DNA of 64,000 bases from Providencia zhijiangensis. Its GTDB lineage: Bacteria; Pseudomonadota; Gammaproteobacteria; Enterobacterales; Enterobacteriaceae. The notes beneath the pieces were generated by a model that worked only from the letters and a program-made list of their open reading frames with translations, was not told where the DNA came from and did no database searches. Both the position numbers and the translations under genes were made by a program. How positions within the stretch are numbered: the first letter of the stretch is position 1; every line of letters begins with the position of its first letter. Shown here piece after piece: positions 49,570-58,236 of this stretch. The DNA is taken from assembly GCF_030315915.2 (NCBI RefSeq), contig NZ_CP135990.1:1550001-1614000 (forward strand), read 5' to 3'.

Positions 49570-49973
49570 TCTGTACTATTCTGTGTTGTCGCTGAGTATT
49601 TAACTTTATAAAAAATAAAAGAAATTTTGTTTTTTCTGTTATCGCTTTGCAGGCTAAAGTCGCTAGAGACAAAAGCTACGATGCATAAAGGCATTTACGA
49701 AACAGATAAAAAACAGAAGCTCATTTATGGAGGTGAAGTTTTCAGGGGCACATGATAGCAGATGGATGAGGATTTTTGATACAGGTTAGTGAAAAAGGTT
49801 CTATTCCATGGTCATACTCTTATAGATTTGAAGGTAAGTTAAGTAGGATAATATCCTGATTTATCGCTAAAATAGGCGCGAGACAAGCTTAGAGTGATTT
49901 TGGCTTAAGGGCATGACCCAAATACCAAAAGCGGTAAGTGTTCTGTCAGTGCTATACAAGGTGTGAATCTAAC
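49570..49973. other. ttcA-DUF421 intergenic region with a gene fragment
   Basis: 404 bases. Holds the ttcA promoter at the left and a short coding-like fragment at 49770-49859 that is duplicated at 60.2 kb. Otherwise nothing recognised. Confidence 0.5.
49770..49859 (+). pseudogene. Coding fragment, copy A (VSEKGSI peptide)
   Basis: Open frame GFLIQVSEKGSIPWSYSYRFEG.. ending in TGA, without an ATG. Bases 49784-49804 are identical to 60200-60220, and the next 34 bases agree at about 23. Between copies many changes are synonymous (AGA/CGG Arg, ATT/ATC, TCA/TCG, GGT/GGG), the mark of past selection on protein. Probably the end of a lost gene; parent unknown. Confidence 0.45.
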
Positions 49974-50624
49974 TTAATCTGCGTTATTCTTTTTTTCATA
50001 TCCATATAAATTAATCCTACCAGACAAATACTCACCTAAATACACTTCACTGATTTTACTGAAACCTTGTTTCGAGATATTGTTTTCTAACCACTCAATG
50101 TCTTTGTTGATGATTTCGAGTAAGTCATAGTTAGCTAAGCCGTCAACTATAATTGGATAACGTATATTTTCATCGCCACTTTGGATAATGGTCAATTGCC
50201 CATTTTGTTCGAGAACAACGCGTTTTAGTTGCTCTATTTCGTATATGCCATTTGATCTTAGTTTGAACATCAAATCATTAGCGGAAACACCATTTTTTAG
50301 ACATTCTTTAACGTTAACGCTGCCATTATGTACCAAGGTTATAGGCTTGCCGTCAATAATTCGTTTAATGAACGGATTATTCTCTTTTAAAAATTTAAGG
50401 GCAAAAACAAGCAAAGTCCAGATGATTAACACAAGTATAAATTGCAGTACTGTTATTGATTCATTGTAAATGACGCCACCGATAATACCGCCTAGAACAT
50501 AGTTTTGGACTTGATCCATTGCGGATGAGGGGGCTAAATTCCCTTTGCCCATAAGGTTTATTTGAACAATCAGACATAGAATCCCCAATCCAAGTTTTAT
50601 AATAATAGGTGTATAAATAATCAT
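49974..50624 (-). CDS. DUF421 (YetF-type) membrane protein
   Basis: 216 residues. Three N-terminal transmembrane helices (IIIKLGLGILCLIVQINLMG; NYVLGGIIGGVIYN; ITVLQFILVLIIWTLLVFALKFL), then the cytosolic DUF421 domain with DGKPITLVHNGSVNVKECLKNGVSANDLMFKLRSNGI. YetF-like proteins are envelope proteins of Bacillus and lactic acid bacteria with unknown function. Eight bases after the DUF3290 gene, so one operon. Absent from the E. coli locus; probably acquired. Confidence 0.85.
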   Translation of the reverse strand: MIIYTPIIIKLGLGILCLIVQINLMGKGNLAPSSAMDQVQNYVLGGIIGGVIYNESITVLQFILVLIIWTLLVFALKFLKENNPFIKRIIDGKPITLVHNGSVNVKECLKNGVSANDLMFKLRSNGIYEIEQLKRVVLEQNGQLTIIQSGDENIRYPIIVDGLANYDLLEIINKDIEWLENNISKQGFSKISEVYLGEYLSGRINLYGYEKKNNAD

Positions 50625-50632
50625 TTCATGCC

Positions 50633-51079
50633 TTATTTTTTTATGATTTTAATTTCGGGATTTGTTAACCAAACTTTTTCTAAGCTGTAAGTTTGTTGAT
50701 CTAAGCTTAAATGAATGCGGTAATACCGGTCATCAATTTTAATGATGATGCCATCGGATAATTGTACAGAGTTAGAAAATATAGAATTTATATCTACACC
50801 TTTTTCTTTTGATAATAACCTTACGAAATTAACCATTTGGGATGATTTTGAGTGTATATTTTGACTATCGGTATAATCTTGATACTGAATACCTGAAATG
50901 AAAAGTAAAAATAGGAAGGCGATAATCGTTAAATCCCGATATTTAGTTTGTAGGCGATGTCGCATATACAGGATGAAAAAAATGATTAAAGCAAATAAAG
51001 TTCCAAAAATGACAATGTATTTTAAATAATCATTTATATTAGACTGCGCTTGCAAATAATCTATCCCATAAAAATTCAT
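50633..51079 (-). CDS. DUF3290 membrane protein
   Basis: 148 residues. Two predicted membrane helices (YIVIFGTLFALIIFFILYM; LTIIAFLFLLFISGIQY), then an extracytoplasmic or cytosolic domain with YYRIHLSLDQQTYSLEKVWL. DUF3290 genes typically precede DUF421 genes in Firmicutes, exactly the arrangement here. Function unknown. ATG at 51079. Confidence 0.75.
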   Translation of the reverse strand: MNFYGIDYLQAQSNINDYLKYIVIFGTLFALIIFFILYMRHRLQTKYRDLTIIAFLFLLFISGIQYQDYTDSQNIHSKSSQMVNFVRLLSKEKGVDINSIFSNSVQLSDGIIIKIDDRYYRIHLSLDQQTYSLEKVWLTNPEIKIIKK

Positions 51080-51127
51080 ATAAAAATCATTCCTGATTGT
51101 TCACGATATTCATTGTTATTATAGTGA

Positions 51128-51340
51128 CTTATTAGCATTTTAGCTCTGATATTAAACGCTAATTTTGAGTTGTCAGTCATTACCCAAGATCTGTCATTGA
51201 TTTTTATGCTGAAGTTAAAAGTTGTCGATGAATTCAGTGGTTATCAAAGAAAGCATTTCGAAAACCTGCATGTGGGATTAATTCAAGATAAGCTTTTAGA
51301 TAACAAGAATATTAATGGGAATTTTATTCAAATATCGTAA
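51128..51340 (+). pseudogene. Possible gene remnant
   Basis: Open frame of 70 codons ending TAA, with only an internal ATG (51209-51211 region, MLKLKVVDEFSGYQ...). No ribosome site and no family recognised. It may be the tail of a lost gene or chance. Confidence 0.25.
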
Positions 51341-51355
51341 TGGAAATAATAATGA

Positions 51356-51393
51356 CGCTTCCCTTCAACAAATAAGTCATTTGAAGAGAAGCG
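51356..51393 (-). terminator. Terminator of the Mo-dehydrogenase operon, displaced by IS10
   Basis: CGCTTC-C-CTTCAA / TTGAAG-A-GAAGCG, 12 of 13 pairs with a 12-base loop. On the minus strand it would follow the cytochrome c stop by about 10 bases if IS10 were removed. Confidence 0.7.
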
Positions 51394-51402
51394 ATGAATG
51401 AT

Positions 51403-51411
51403 TACTGAGCT
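51403..51411 (+). repeat. IS10 target site duplication, left copy
   Basis: TACTGAGCT, matched exactly by 52741-52749. Fits the IS10 hot-spot pattern NGCTNAGCN except at the second base. Confidence 0.95.
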
Positions 51412-52740
51412 CTGATGAATCCCCTAATGATTTTGGTAAAAATCATTAAGTTAAGGTGGATACACATCTTGTCATATGATCAAATGGTTTCGCGAAAAAT
51501 CAATAATCAGACAACAAGATGTGCGAACTCGATATTTTACACGACTCTCTTTACCAATTCTGCCCCGAATTACACTTAAAACGACTCAACAGCTTAACGT
51601 TGGCTTGCCACGCATTACTTGACTGTAAAACTCTCACTCTTACCGAACTTGGCCGTAACCTGCCAACCAAAGCGAGAACAAAACATAACATCAAACGAAT
51701 CGACCGATTGTTAGGTAATCGTCACCTCCACAAAGAGCGACTCGCTGTATACCGTTGGCATGCTAGCTTTATCTGTTCGGGCAATACGATGCCCATTGTA
51801 CTTGTTGACTGGTCTGATATTCGTGAGCAAAAACGACTTATGGTATTGCGAGCTTCAGTCGCACTACACGGTCGTTCTGTTACTCTTTATGAGAAAGCGT
51901 TCCCGCTTTCAGAGCAATGTTCAAAGAAAGCTCATGACCAATTTCTAGCCGACCTTGCGAGCATTCTACCGAGTAACACCACACCGCTCATTGTCAGTGA
52001 TGCTGGCTTTAAAGTGCCATGGTATAAATCCGTTGAGAAGCTGGGTTGGTACTGGTTAAGTCGAGTAAGAGGAAAAGTACAATATGCAGACCTAGGAGCG
52101 GAAAACTGGAAACCTATCAGCAACTTACATGATATGTCATCTAGTCACTCAAAGACTTTAGGCTATAAGAGGCTGACTAAAAGCAATCCAATCTCATGCC
52201 AAATTCTATTGTATAAATCTCGCTCTAAAGGCCGAAAAAATCAGCGCTCGACACGGACTCATTGTCACCACCCGTCACCTAAAATCTACTCAGCGTCGGC
52301 AAAGGAGCCATGGGTTCTAGCAACTAACTTACCTGTTGAAATTCGAACACCCAAACAACTTGTTAATATCTATTCGAAGCGAATGCAGATTGAAGAAACC
52401 TTCCGAGACTTGAAAAGTCCTGCCTACGGACTAGGCCTACGCCATAGCCGAACGAGCAGCTCAGAGCGTTTTGATATCATGCTGCTAATCGCCCTGATGC
52501 TTCAACTAACATGTTGGCTTGCGGGCGTTCATGCTCAGAAACAAGGTTGGGACAAGCACTTCCAGGCTAACACAGTCAGAAATCGAAACGTACTCTCAAC
52601 AGTTCGCTTAGGCATGGAAGTTTTGCGGCATTCTGGCTACACAATAACAAGGGAAGACTTACTCGTGGCTGCAACCCTACTAGCTCAAAATTTATTCACA
52701 CATGGTTACGCTTTGGGGAAATTATGAGGGGATCTCTCAG
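51412..52740 (+). mobile_element. IS10-Right, intact
   Basis: 1329 bases, the exact IS10R length. Outside end CTGATGAATCCCCTAATGAT at 51412 and inside end (reverse) CTGAGAGATCCCCTCATAAT at 52740, including the Dam site GATC at the inside end. Encodes the complete transposase and is flanked by a perfect 9-bp duplication. This is the insertion sequence of Tn10; no tetracycline genes accompany it, so it moved as a single IS. The intact ends and duplication indicate a recent event. Confidence 0.98.
51519..52727 (+). CDS. IS10 transposase
   Basis: 402 residues, the full IS10R transposase (IS4 family). Its sequence starts MCELDILHDSLYQFCPELHL. DDE catalytic residues: Asp in VLVDWSDI, Asp in PLIVSDAGFK and Glu in QIEETFRDLK (YREK-type signature). 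Cut-and-paste transposition by hairpin intermediate; activity is limited by the antisense RNA-OUT and by Dam methylation in the family. The region 51412-51518 contains the RNA-IN/pIN and RNA-OUT promoters. Confidence 0.97.
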   Translation: MCELDILHDSLYQFCPELHLKRLNSLTLACHALLDCKTLTLTELGRNLPTKARTKHNIKRIDRLLGNRHLHKERLAVYRWHASFICSGNTMPIVLVDWSDIREQKRLMVLRASVALHGRSVTLYEKAFPLSEQCSKKAHDQFLADLASILPSNTTPLIVSDAGFKVPWYKSVEKLGWYWLSRVRGKVQYADLGAENWKPISNLHDMSSSHSKTLGYKRLTKSNPISCQILLYKSRSKGRKNQRSTRTHCHHPSPKIYSASAKEPWVLATNLPVEIRTPKQLVNIYSKRMQIEETFRDLKSPAYGLGLRHSRTSSSERFDIMLLIALMLQLTCWLAGVHAQKQGWDKHFQANTVRNRNVLSTVRLGMEVLRHSGYTITREDLLVAATLLAQNLFTHGYALGKL

Positions 52741-54059
52741 TACTGAGCTGCTTTTTTCAGTTTTTCAACTTGTTCGGCGGTGACGGGTTTACCTTGTCCC
52801 CCCCATTCGGCACGTGCCCATGATATTAAATCTGCCATTTCTTGTGGCGTTAAATCATCGGCAAAGCTTGGCATAGCATACATACGCTGCCCATTAGGGA
52901 AAGTGGTGGTTGGAATACCCGTTAACACTACACTTATAAAGGTTTCGGGGCTGTTCATTGCTAAGATGGCGTTACCTTTTAACGCTGGAATACCATTAGG
53001 TACACCTTCTCCGGTGATCCCGTGGCAGCCTGCGCAGGTAGACATATACATTAAGCGACCCGTTTCCATGATTTGACTGACATCACCCACTTCTGGTGAG
53101 TTTGCCTCGGGCAATGGAGCAGGCGAAGCTTCGGCTCCAAGTATTTTTCCTTGTTTATCCGTCATTAAATAAATTGCCATGTCATTAACATCGCTTTTAT
53201 TCATCTGGCTAGTAGAAAAATGAGTCACTGTGCTCATATCTGCAAATGCAGAGCCTTGCGGGGCATTCCCTGTAAGCAGGAATTGGCGCAAAGAGGCGGT
53301 ATCGTACCCATGTTTGGAAAGCGCTTCGGCTGTAATATCAGGGATTGCTAAACCGGCTTCTTCACCCCCTTGAAGTGACCGTGAAAACTCGACACCCATC
53401 ATTAAATTACGTGGTGAGTGACAAGCGCCACAGTGTGCTAGACCTTCAACAATATAAGCACCTCGGTTCCACTCGGCAGAGCGTTGTGGGTCATGAGGTG
53501 CATTTTGTTTAGGGAAATTGAGCAAAGTCCAGAAGTTCATAAATGGGCGAACGGGTAGGACAAATACACCTGTATTTTCTTTGTTTGGTACATTGATTGG
53601 CGGAAGTGACATCACATAAGCATACAGGGCATCAATATCATCTGATGTCGTCATATGGGTAAATACAAACGGCATGGCAGGGTAGAGATTGCCTCTTTCT
53701 TTACCAATTCCGTCTTTCAAAGCACGATGGAAATCAGCACGGGTATAGTTACCGATACCAAATTGCTTATCAGGCGTGATATTTGTGGAATAAATGGTAC
53801 CAAAAGGGGTTCCGATAGCACGCCCACCCGCAGCCAATGGCCCTTCAGGTAATGAGTGGCAACCAAAGCAATCTCCAGCCGTTGCCAATTCTTGCCCTCT
53901 TGGCAGCAATTTGGCGGCTTCTTCTGAAGTCAGCGGTTTATCTAAATCAGGGCCGATACTGGAAGTACGAAAAGCACCAAATAGGATCGTAAGCATTAAT
54001 ATGATGAATAATAAGATAATAATATAAATGCTTTTACGTAGAGAGCTGGATTTAGCCAT
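52737..54059 (-). CDS. Membrane-anchored triheme cytochrome c subunit
   Basis: 440 residues. An N-terminal uncleaved helix (IYIIILLFIILMLTILFGAF) anchors three cytochrome c domains with heme motifs CFGCH, CGACH and CAGCH. Family: cytochrome subunit of membrane-bound alcohol/aldehyde dehydrogenases of acetic acid bacteria type, passing electrons to ubiquinone. The final codon and stop (TAC TGA) come partly from IS10: before insertion the gene ended CAG TAA, so it gained one Tyr. Third gene of an operon with the 2Fe-2S and Mo subunits. Periplasmic side. Confidence 0.9.
   Translation of the reverse strand: MAKSSSLRKSIYIIILLFIILMLTILFGAFRTSSIGPDLDKPLTSEEAAKLLPRGQELATAGDCFGCHSLPEGPLAAGGRAIGTPFGTIYSTNITPDKQFGIGNYTRADFHRALKDGIGKERGNLYPAMPFVFTHMTTSDDIDALYAYVMSLPPINVPNKENTGVFVLPVRPFMNFWTLLNFPKQNAPHDPQRSAEWNRGAYIVEGLAHCGACHSPRNLMMGVEFSRSLQGGEEAGLAIPDITAEALSKHGYDTASLRQFLLTGNAPQGSAFADMSTVTHFSTSQMNKSDVNDMAIYLMTDKQGKILGAEASPAPLPEANSPEVGDVSQIMETGRLMYMSTCAGCHGITGEGVPNGIPALKGNAILAMNSPETFISVVLTGIPTTTFPNGQRMYAMPSFADDLTPQEMADLISWARAEWGGQGKPVTAEQVEKLKKAAQY
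52741..52749 (+). repeat. IS10 target site duplication, right copy
   Basis: TACTGAGCT; read on the minus strand it carries the last codons of the cytochrome gene. Confidence 0.95.
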
Positions 54060-54070
54060 GAGGTTTCTCC

Positions 54071-54637
54071 CTAATCGATCACGCAGCCAGGAGTGTCGAG
54101 AGCGACTTTCCTCACAGCTTCATAATAGCGAACATAGCCTGTACAACGGCAAATATGCTCATTGAGGGCTTCTTCAATCGCATGTTCGAGTTGGTCTCGT
54201 TTCACTGGTTTTTTTTTCAGTTTATCAAGAAATACCGTCGCACCCGTGACGAAACCGGGGGCACAATAGCCACACTGGAACGAAAAGTTTTCGATAAAAG
54301 CTTGTTGAATTGGTGTTAATTCAACAAGTTTGCCTTGTTCATCCAGTTTGGCTTGCCCTTCGATGGTAACAATATTTTTATTGTTGAAATAATGGGCACC
54401 AAAGATACAGGTACGGCTTTCAACCGTTGAGCCATCGGGCTGAATTTCCATAATGGTGCAAGCATGGCAGATCCCTTGCCCGCAACCAAAGTGAGTGCCT
54501 GTGAGGTCAAGGTATTCATGTAAAAACTCAATCATTGGCATCCCTACAGGGACGTCAATAGGACCAATTTTTTGGCCATTAATGGTCAGTGTTAGTGGCT
54601 TGCGCTCAATAATCGGAACGGCATTGTTGATTTTCAT
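54071..54637 (-). CDS. 2Fe-2S small subunit of molybdenum hydroxylase-type dehydrogenase
   Basis: 188 residues. N-terminal plant-type ferredoxin domain with GTHFGCGQGICHACTI and the fourth Cys in SRTCIFG, then the four-helix 2Fe-2S domain with QCGYCAPG and EHICRCTGYVRYYEAV. No own signal peptide; probably carried out by the Tat signal of the large subunit. Transfers electrons from the Mo centre to the cytochrome. Overlaps the large-subunit gene by four bases (ATGA). Confidence 0.93.
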   Translation of the reverse strand: MKINNAVPIIERKPLTLTINGQKIGPIDVPVGMPMIEFLHEYLDLTGTHFGCGQGICHACTIMEIQPDGSTVESRTCIFGAHYFNNKNIVTIEGQAKLDEQGKLVELTPIQQAFIENFSFQCGYCAPGFVTGATVFLDKLKKKPVKRDQLEHAIEEALNEHICRCTGYVRYYEAVRKVALDTPGCVID

Positions 54638-57552
54638 GAGAGTGCCTTTTTAATTTTATCTACCGTGATAGGGAATTCATAGAAACGCTTACCCGTCGCA
54701 TGGGTTAATGCGTTACTCGTCGCAGGTAAGATAGGGATCATTCCCAGTTCTGCCATGCCTTTTGGTGGCGAAGTTTCTGATAGGGGAGGTAAGTAATCAA
54801 TGGTTTGTTGCCAAACAGCAACATCTTTTGCGCGTGGCAGAACATAGCGATTAAAGTTCCAGGTTCCATTACCTGGCCCATCTTCATAGAGTGGTAATTC
54901 TTCCATCAATGCGTGGCCAATACCCATCGCGGTGCCCCCCTGAATTTGGCCTGAAACCAATTCAGGGACAATCATCGTACCGGGGTCCATAATCATATGG
55001 TGGCGCATGATATCGATCTCACCCGTCATCGTATTGACGTTGAGCTCGACGAGGCAGGAAGCTGGTGTGACTGTAGTTGGGTCAGCTTTTGCGCGTTGTG
55101 TTGGTGGGTAATAGGCAATTTTACGTTTAATAAAATGGTAACCGCCAGTTGTCATCTGCTTTTTCAGTTCTTGTGGAGCACCTTCGCCATAACGAACGGA
55201 TATTGCATCGAGAGGGAGATTTTTCAAGCCCACAGTTGGGATATCGAACTCTGCGCGAGCCCACTGCCAGCTTGAATAGCCGTGAACAGCGACTCCGGTG
55301 ATAAGCCCCATTTCATGGGCTCTTTTGGCTAAAATGTCAAAAGGAATGGGCTTCATTCCACCACCGCCAATACCGTCTGGTCCGACACGAATGTCTGCAA
55401 ATTCAACATTTAAGCCATTGAAAGCTCCTCCGCCAGGGCCTTCACTCCAAATGCTTTTGGCCGCAGGCCATAGGGTATTTTCTAATAAAAAATGACCTGC
55501 TTGGCGTGTACCAAATCCAATGTAATAAACGCCGCTCGATGAACTCATGTCAGGGATCAGCGCAGGTGTCCAATAGGGATCAGTTTTTGACAGTTCATCT
55601 TGTTTTTTCTGATCTGCCCAACTGGTTTTGAGTGGCAGTTCTGCAAATTCAGTTACCCCAAACTCAACCACATCAGGGGCTTTGCTGAGTGCTTGCCACA
55701 CCATGACTTGCTGTGCGGTTGTGCCTCCGGTACCAATTTCTTGCATGCAATGGCGCATTGTCAGCTTGCCATTCGCATCAAATTCAAGAGAAAGAATCGT
55801 TGGAACACCGCTAGAGCCATAAACTTGCTGCACTTGCGCAAAGCCAACGCCGTATAATTTACCGGGATTTTTCGCTTCATAATCGACTTTATTTTTCTCA
55901 CGATCGACCCAAATCGGGTGTTTTTCCGCAAGATTTAACATTTCGACATTGCGAGGGTCACCCGCTATTACACCACCTTGTGTATTCGGATAACCTTCTA
56001 ATATGGCATTACGGCGGCGCAGTTCAATTGGGTCAATATTGAGGTTGTGAGCGATTTCATCGACCATCAATTCAGTGACTGCCATCGACTGTAAGGAACC
56101 AAAGCCACGCATTGAGCCCGCTTCGACAGCCGGGGTGGCCATGGCGAGAGCGGTGAGGTCAGATTTAGGGAAATAATAAATAGATTGGGCGCCACGTACC
56201 GCAACGTGTGATACGGCAACCGAGAGGTTTTCACGGCCTCCACCATTACAGTTATAAGTACCTTTTAATACATCAAATTTGCCCGTTTTTTTATCACCGA
56301 TAATGGTGACATCCATCTCAATAGAGTGGCGTTTCATTCCCATTTGGAATTGTTCATAGCGGTCATTTGCCATGCGAACAGGCAAACCATCAGCATAGAA
56401 ACTGGCGACCATCGAGTAGAAAGGAAAAACCGAATAGTCTTTTGAGCCATAACCGACGGTAGAACCGGTTAATAAAATAATATTTTCGACAGGAAAATGT
56501 TTGTTGTGCTTCGATAACTCCGCAGCGGCGTTGACAACTCCTGCAGGAGACTGTGTCGCGGTTAAGATATGCAGTGTTTTGGTTTGTGCGTCATACCAAG
56601 TATTACAGTTATCAGGCTCCATTGCGCAGGGGTCAATGGATTGTGAAAAACCATGGCGCTCAATCACAAACTTGTCAGGATTCTGGCGAGCTTCTGCGAT
56701 TTCTTGCTCAATTTGCCGTGCGTAATCCATCGCCTTTTCTTGTTTATCAGGGCTTTTTTCTGCTTGATGAAGGGCTTGAATAAAACCACCACCACGATCT
56801 TTACGGATCACTGGTGGAATAGAAATGGCGTGTTTGGGGTCATAAGGAGGCCAAATAGGAGTATTGCCATCGAAGCCACCTTTAATACCTGAATCTTGAT
56901 AAGGGGAAAAGATAGAAGGTGAAAGTGGGGTGTCACCTCCGATACGTACGTATCGTGCTGCACCATAGTTAGCAGGTGGTTTTGGCCCAGTCACCGTTCC
57001 ATATTTTACGGTGTTTGTCGCAAAACGTAGCATCCGCTGCGCTGCGCTGTATTTATCGAAATCATGATAAATCAAGATGGCAACAGGGTGGCCAATAATC
57101 GGCGGGGTATCCCCTAGCGGCACTAAAATATTGGTGCCATAGAAGCCTTTTCCCATACTGGTGTCTTGAGGGATATTTAAGCCATCACGGATAAGGTCTT
57201 CTTGTAAAATAACTTTATCAGGCTGTAAATTTGGACCTAAGATTGAAATATCAATGCCTTCAAAGGTTTTATCTGCCTCTGTTGCTTTTAACATAAAGGC
57301 ATAGCTTTGTTTTTTAGGCCAGCCGGGGATATCTTTAGCGCGGTAATCACGAGCAAAATTTTTACGTCCGGTGACCTTTTCAACGCCATCCCAACGAAAG
57401 CGTGCTTTACCATTTTGACCTATCCAATCGGTTGATGGAGAGTCAGAATCAAGCTCCATTGCTATCGCAAAAGGGAGTTTACCCACCATCACTGCAATGC
57501 CTGCAATAGTGCCTAGTTTGATGAAGTTACGTCTAGAAATATGACCCGACAT
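54634..57552 (-). CDS. Molybdopterin large subunit, periplasmic aldehyde/alcohol-type dehydrogenase
   Basis: 972 residues. Tat signal SRRNFIKLGTIAGIAVMVGKL at residues 5-25. Xanthine oxidase family Mo domains: GSMRGFGSLQSMAVTELMVDEIA (Mo-co region), GTGGTTAQQVMVWQALS, QGGTAMGIGHALMEELPLYEDG and C-terminal PPKGMAELGMIP, whose Glu is the likely catalytic base. Resembles IorB-like and AldH-like large subunits; substrate (aldehyde, N-heterocycle or other) is not decided by sequence. First gene of the three-gene operon. No XdhC-type maturation chaperone is in the window. Confidence 0.9.
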   Translation of the reverse strand: MSGHISRRNFIKLGTIAGIAVMVGKLPFAIAMELDSDSPSTDWIGQNGKARFRWDGVEKVTGRKNFARDYRAKDIPGWPKKQSYAFMLKATEADKTFEGIDISILGPNLQPDKVILQEDLIRDGLNIPQDTSMGKGFYGTNILVPLGDTPPIIGHPVAILIYHDFDKYSAAQRMLRFATNTVKYGTVTGPKPPANYGAARYVRIGGDTPLSPSIFSPYQDSGIKGGFDGNTPIWPPYDPKHAISIPPVIRKDRGGGFIQALHQAEKSPDKQEKAMDYARQIEQEIAEARQNPDKFVIERHGFSQSIDPCAMEPDNCNTWYDAQTKTLHILTATQSPAGVVNAAAELSKHNKHFPVENIILLTGSTVGYGSKDYSVFPFYSMVASFYADGLPVRMANDRYEQFQMGMKRHSIEMDVTIIGDKKTGKFDVLKGTYNCNGGGRENLSVAVSHVAVRGAQSIYYFPKSDLTALAMATPAVEAGSMRGFGSLQSMAVTELMVDEIAHNLNIDPIELRRRNAILEGYPNTQGGVIAGDPRNVEMLNLAEKHPIWVDREKNKVDYEAKNPGKLYGVGFAQVQQVYGSSGVPTILSLEFDANGKLTMRHCMQEIGTGGTTAQQVMVWQALSKAPDVVEFGVTEFAELPLKTSWADQKKQDELSKTDPYWTPALIPDMSSSSGVYYIGFGTRQAGHFLLENTLWPAAKSIWSEGPGGGAFNGLNVEFADIRVGPDGIGGGGMKPIPFDILAKRAHEMGLITGVAVHGYSSWQWARAEFDIPTVGLKNLPLDAISVRYGEGAPQELKKQMTTGGYHFIKRKIAYYPPTQRAKADPTTVTPASCLVELNVNTMTGEIDIMRHHMIMDPGTMIVPELVSGQIQGGTAMGIGHALMEELPLYEDGPGNGTWNFNRYVLPRAKDVAVWQQTIDYLPPLSETSPPKGMAELGMIPILPATSNALTHATGKRFYEFPITVDKIKKALS

Positions 57553-58119
57553 AGTGTGCTCCCCGATGATATTTTTAGGGTTTTTATTATGAGGAATGGA
57601 AGTAAATAATATTTTTTAGCCACGCATTATAAGATTGTTTTATTGCGATTTAATTTGCTCGTAATTTGATGGCTAATATCAGATAGCTCAATAAGTTACA
57701 TAAATAGTATGGGTATCTATAGTGATATATCAAGAACGAGTAAAGAGATTTAGACAAGAAAGTGAATAATACTGCTGGGGTCATCTTAATCTGACAGTAT
57801 TGAATAAAATAACTGAGTTTTATTAGAATGTAATTTATTTAAATGATAGCAATTATTATTAATGAATAATTAAATCAATATGCATTGTATTATATAAAGC
57901 AGATAATTATGCTGAGATCGTGACAAGAGTGACTACAACATCAGAAGCTTAAGAGCCTCACTTCAGTGGGGCTTTTGGGGATTTGTATACATGATGCGCT
58001 TAAGTAAGTCGAAGGCTATTCCGAACAACTGATTTTAATTGTCAAAATGAATGGTGTTTTTATTGATTAATGAGATTAATTATCATATTGTTTTCGGCTT
58101 AACTTATGAAGGAAAAGGC
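57553..58119. other. Mo-dehydrogenase upstream region
   Basis: 567 AT-rich bases. Holds the operon promoter (minus) near 57560-57700 and, further right, a possible small transcript ending at the hairpin 57953-57975. No ORF supported. Confidence 0.45.
57953..57975 (+). terminator. Terminator-like hairpin of unknown transcript
   Basis: GAGCCTCAC-TTCA-GTGGGGCTTTT: compact stem with loop TTCA and a short T-run. No gene precedes it on the plus strand within 300 bases; TATTATATAAAG near 57890 could be a -10 for a short RNA. Confidence 0.5.
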
Positions 58120-58236
58120 ATGAAAAAGATAATTGATTCATTTTTTGTTGTAGCTTCATTTGTAATTGTTGCACTGTCATTTGTCTTTGCAGGTGGAATG
58201 CCTTTTGACCCAACAGAAGATGATAGTATCAAATAA
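58120..58236 (+). CDS. Small single-helix membrane protein (38 residues)
   Basis: ATG at 58120 with GGAAAAGGC upstream. A hydrophobic helix (FFVVASFVIVALSFVFAGG) is followed by an acidic tail (MPFDPTEDDSIK). An own terminator follows within 25 bases. Not recognised. The ribosome site and terminator argue it is a real gene. Confidence 0.55.
   Translation: MKKIIDSFFVVASFVIVALSFVFAGGMPFDPTEDDSIK

Larger units (their letters stand above)
51080..51411. other. DUF3290-IS10 intergenic region
   Basis: 332 bases: a 70-codon open stretch without a start (51128-51340), the displaced terminator of the dehydrogenase operon (51356-51393) and one copy of the IS10 target duplication. Confidence 0.5.

Noticed and set aside
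51412..52740. A Tn10 composite transposon
   Set aside because: Only one IS10 copy and no tet genes are in the window; the perfect 9-base duplication around the single IS shows simple IS insertion.
54997..56892. Several plus-strand ORFs opposite the Mo subunit gene
   Set aside because: They are antisense shadows of a well-supported 972-residue protein with recognised motifs.
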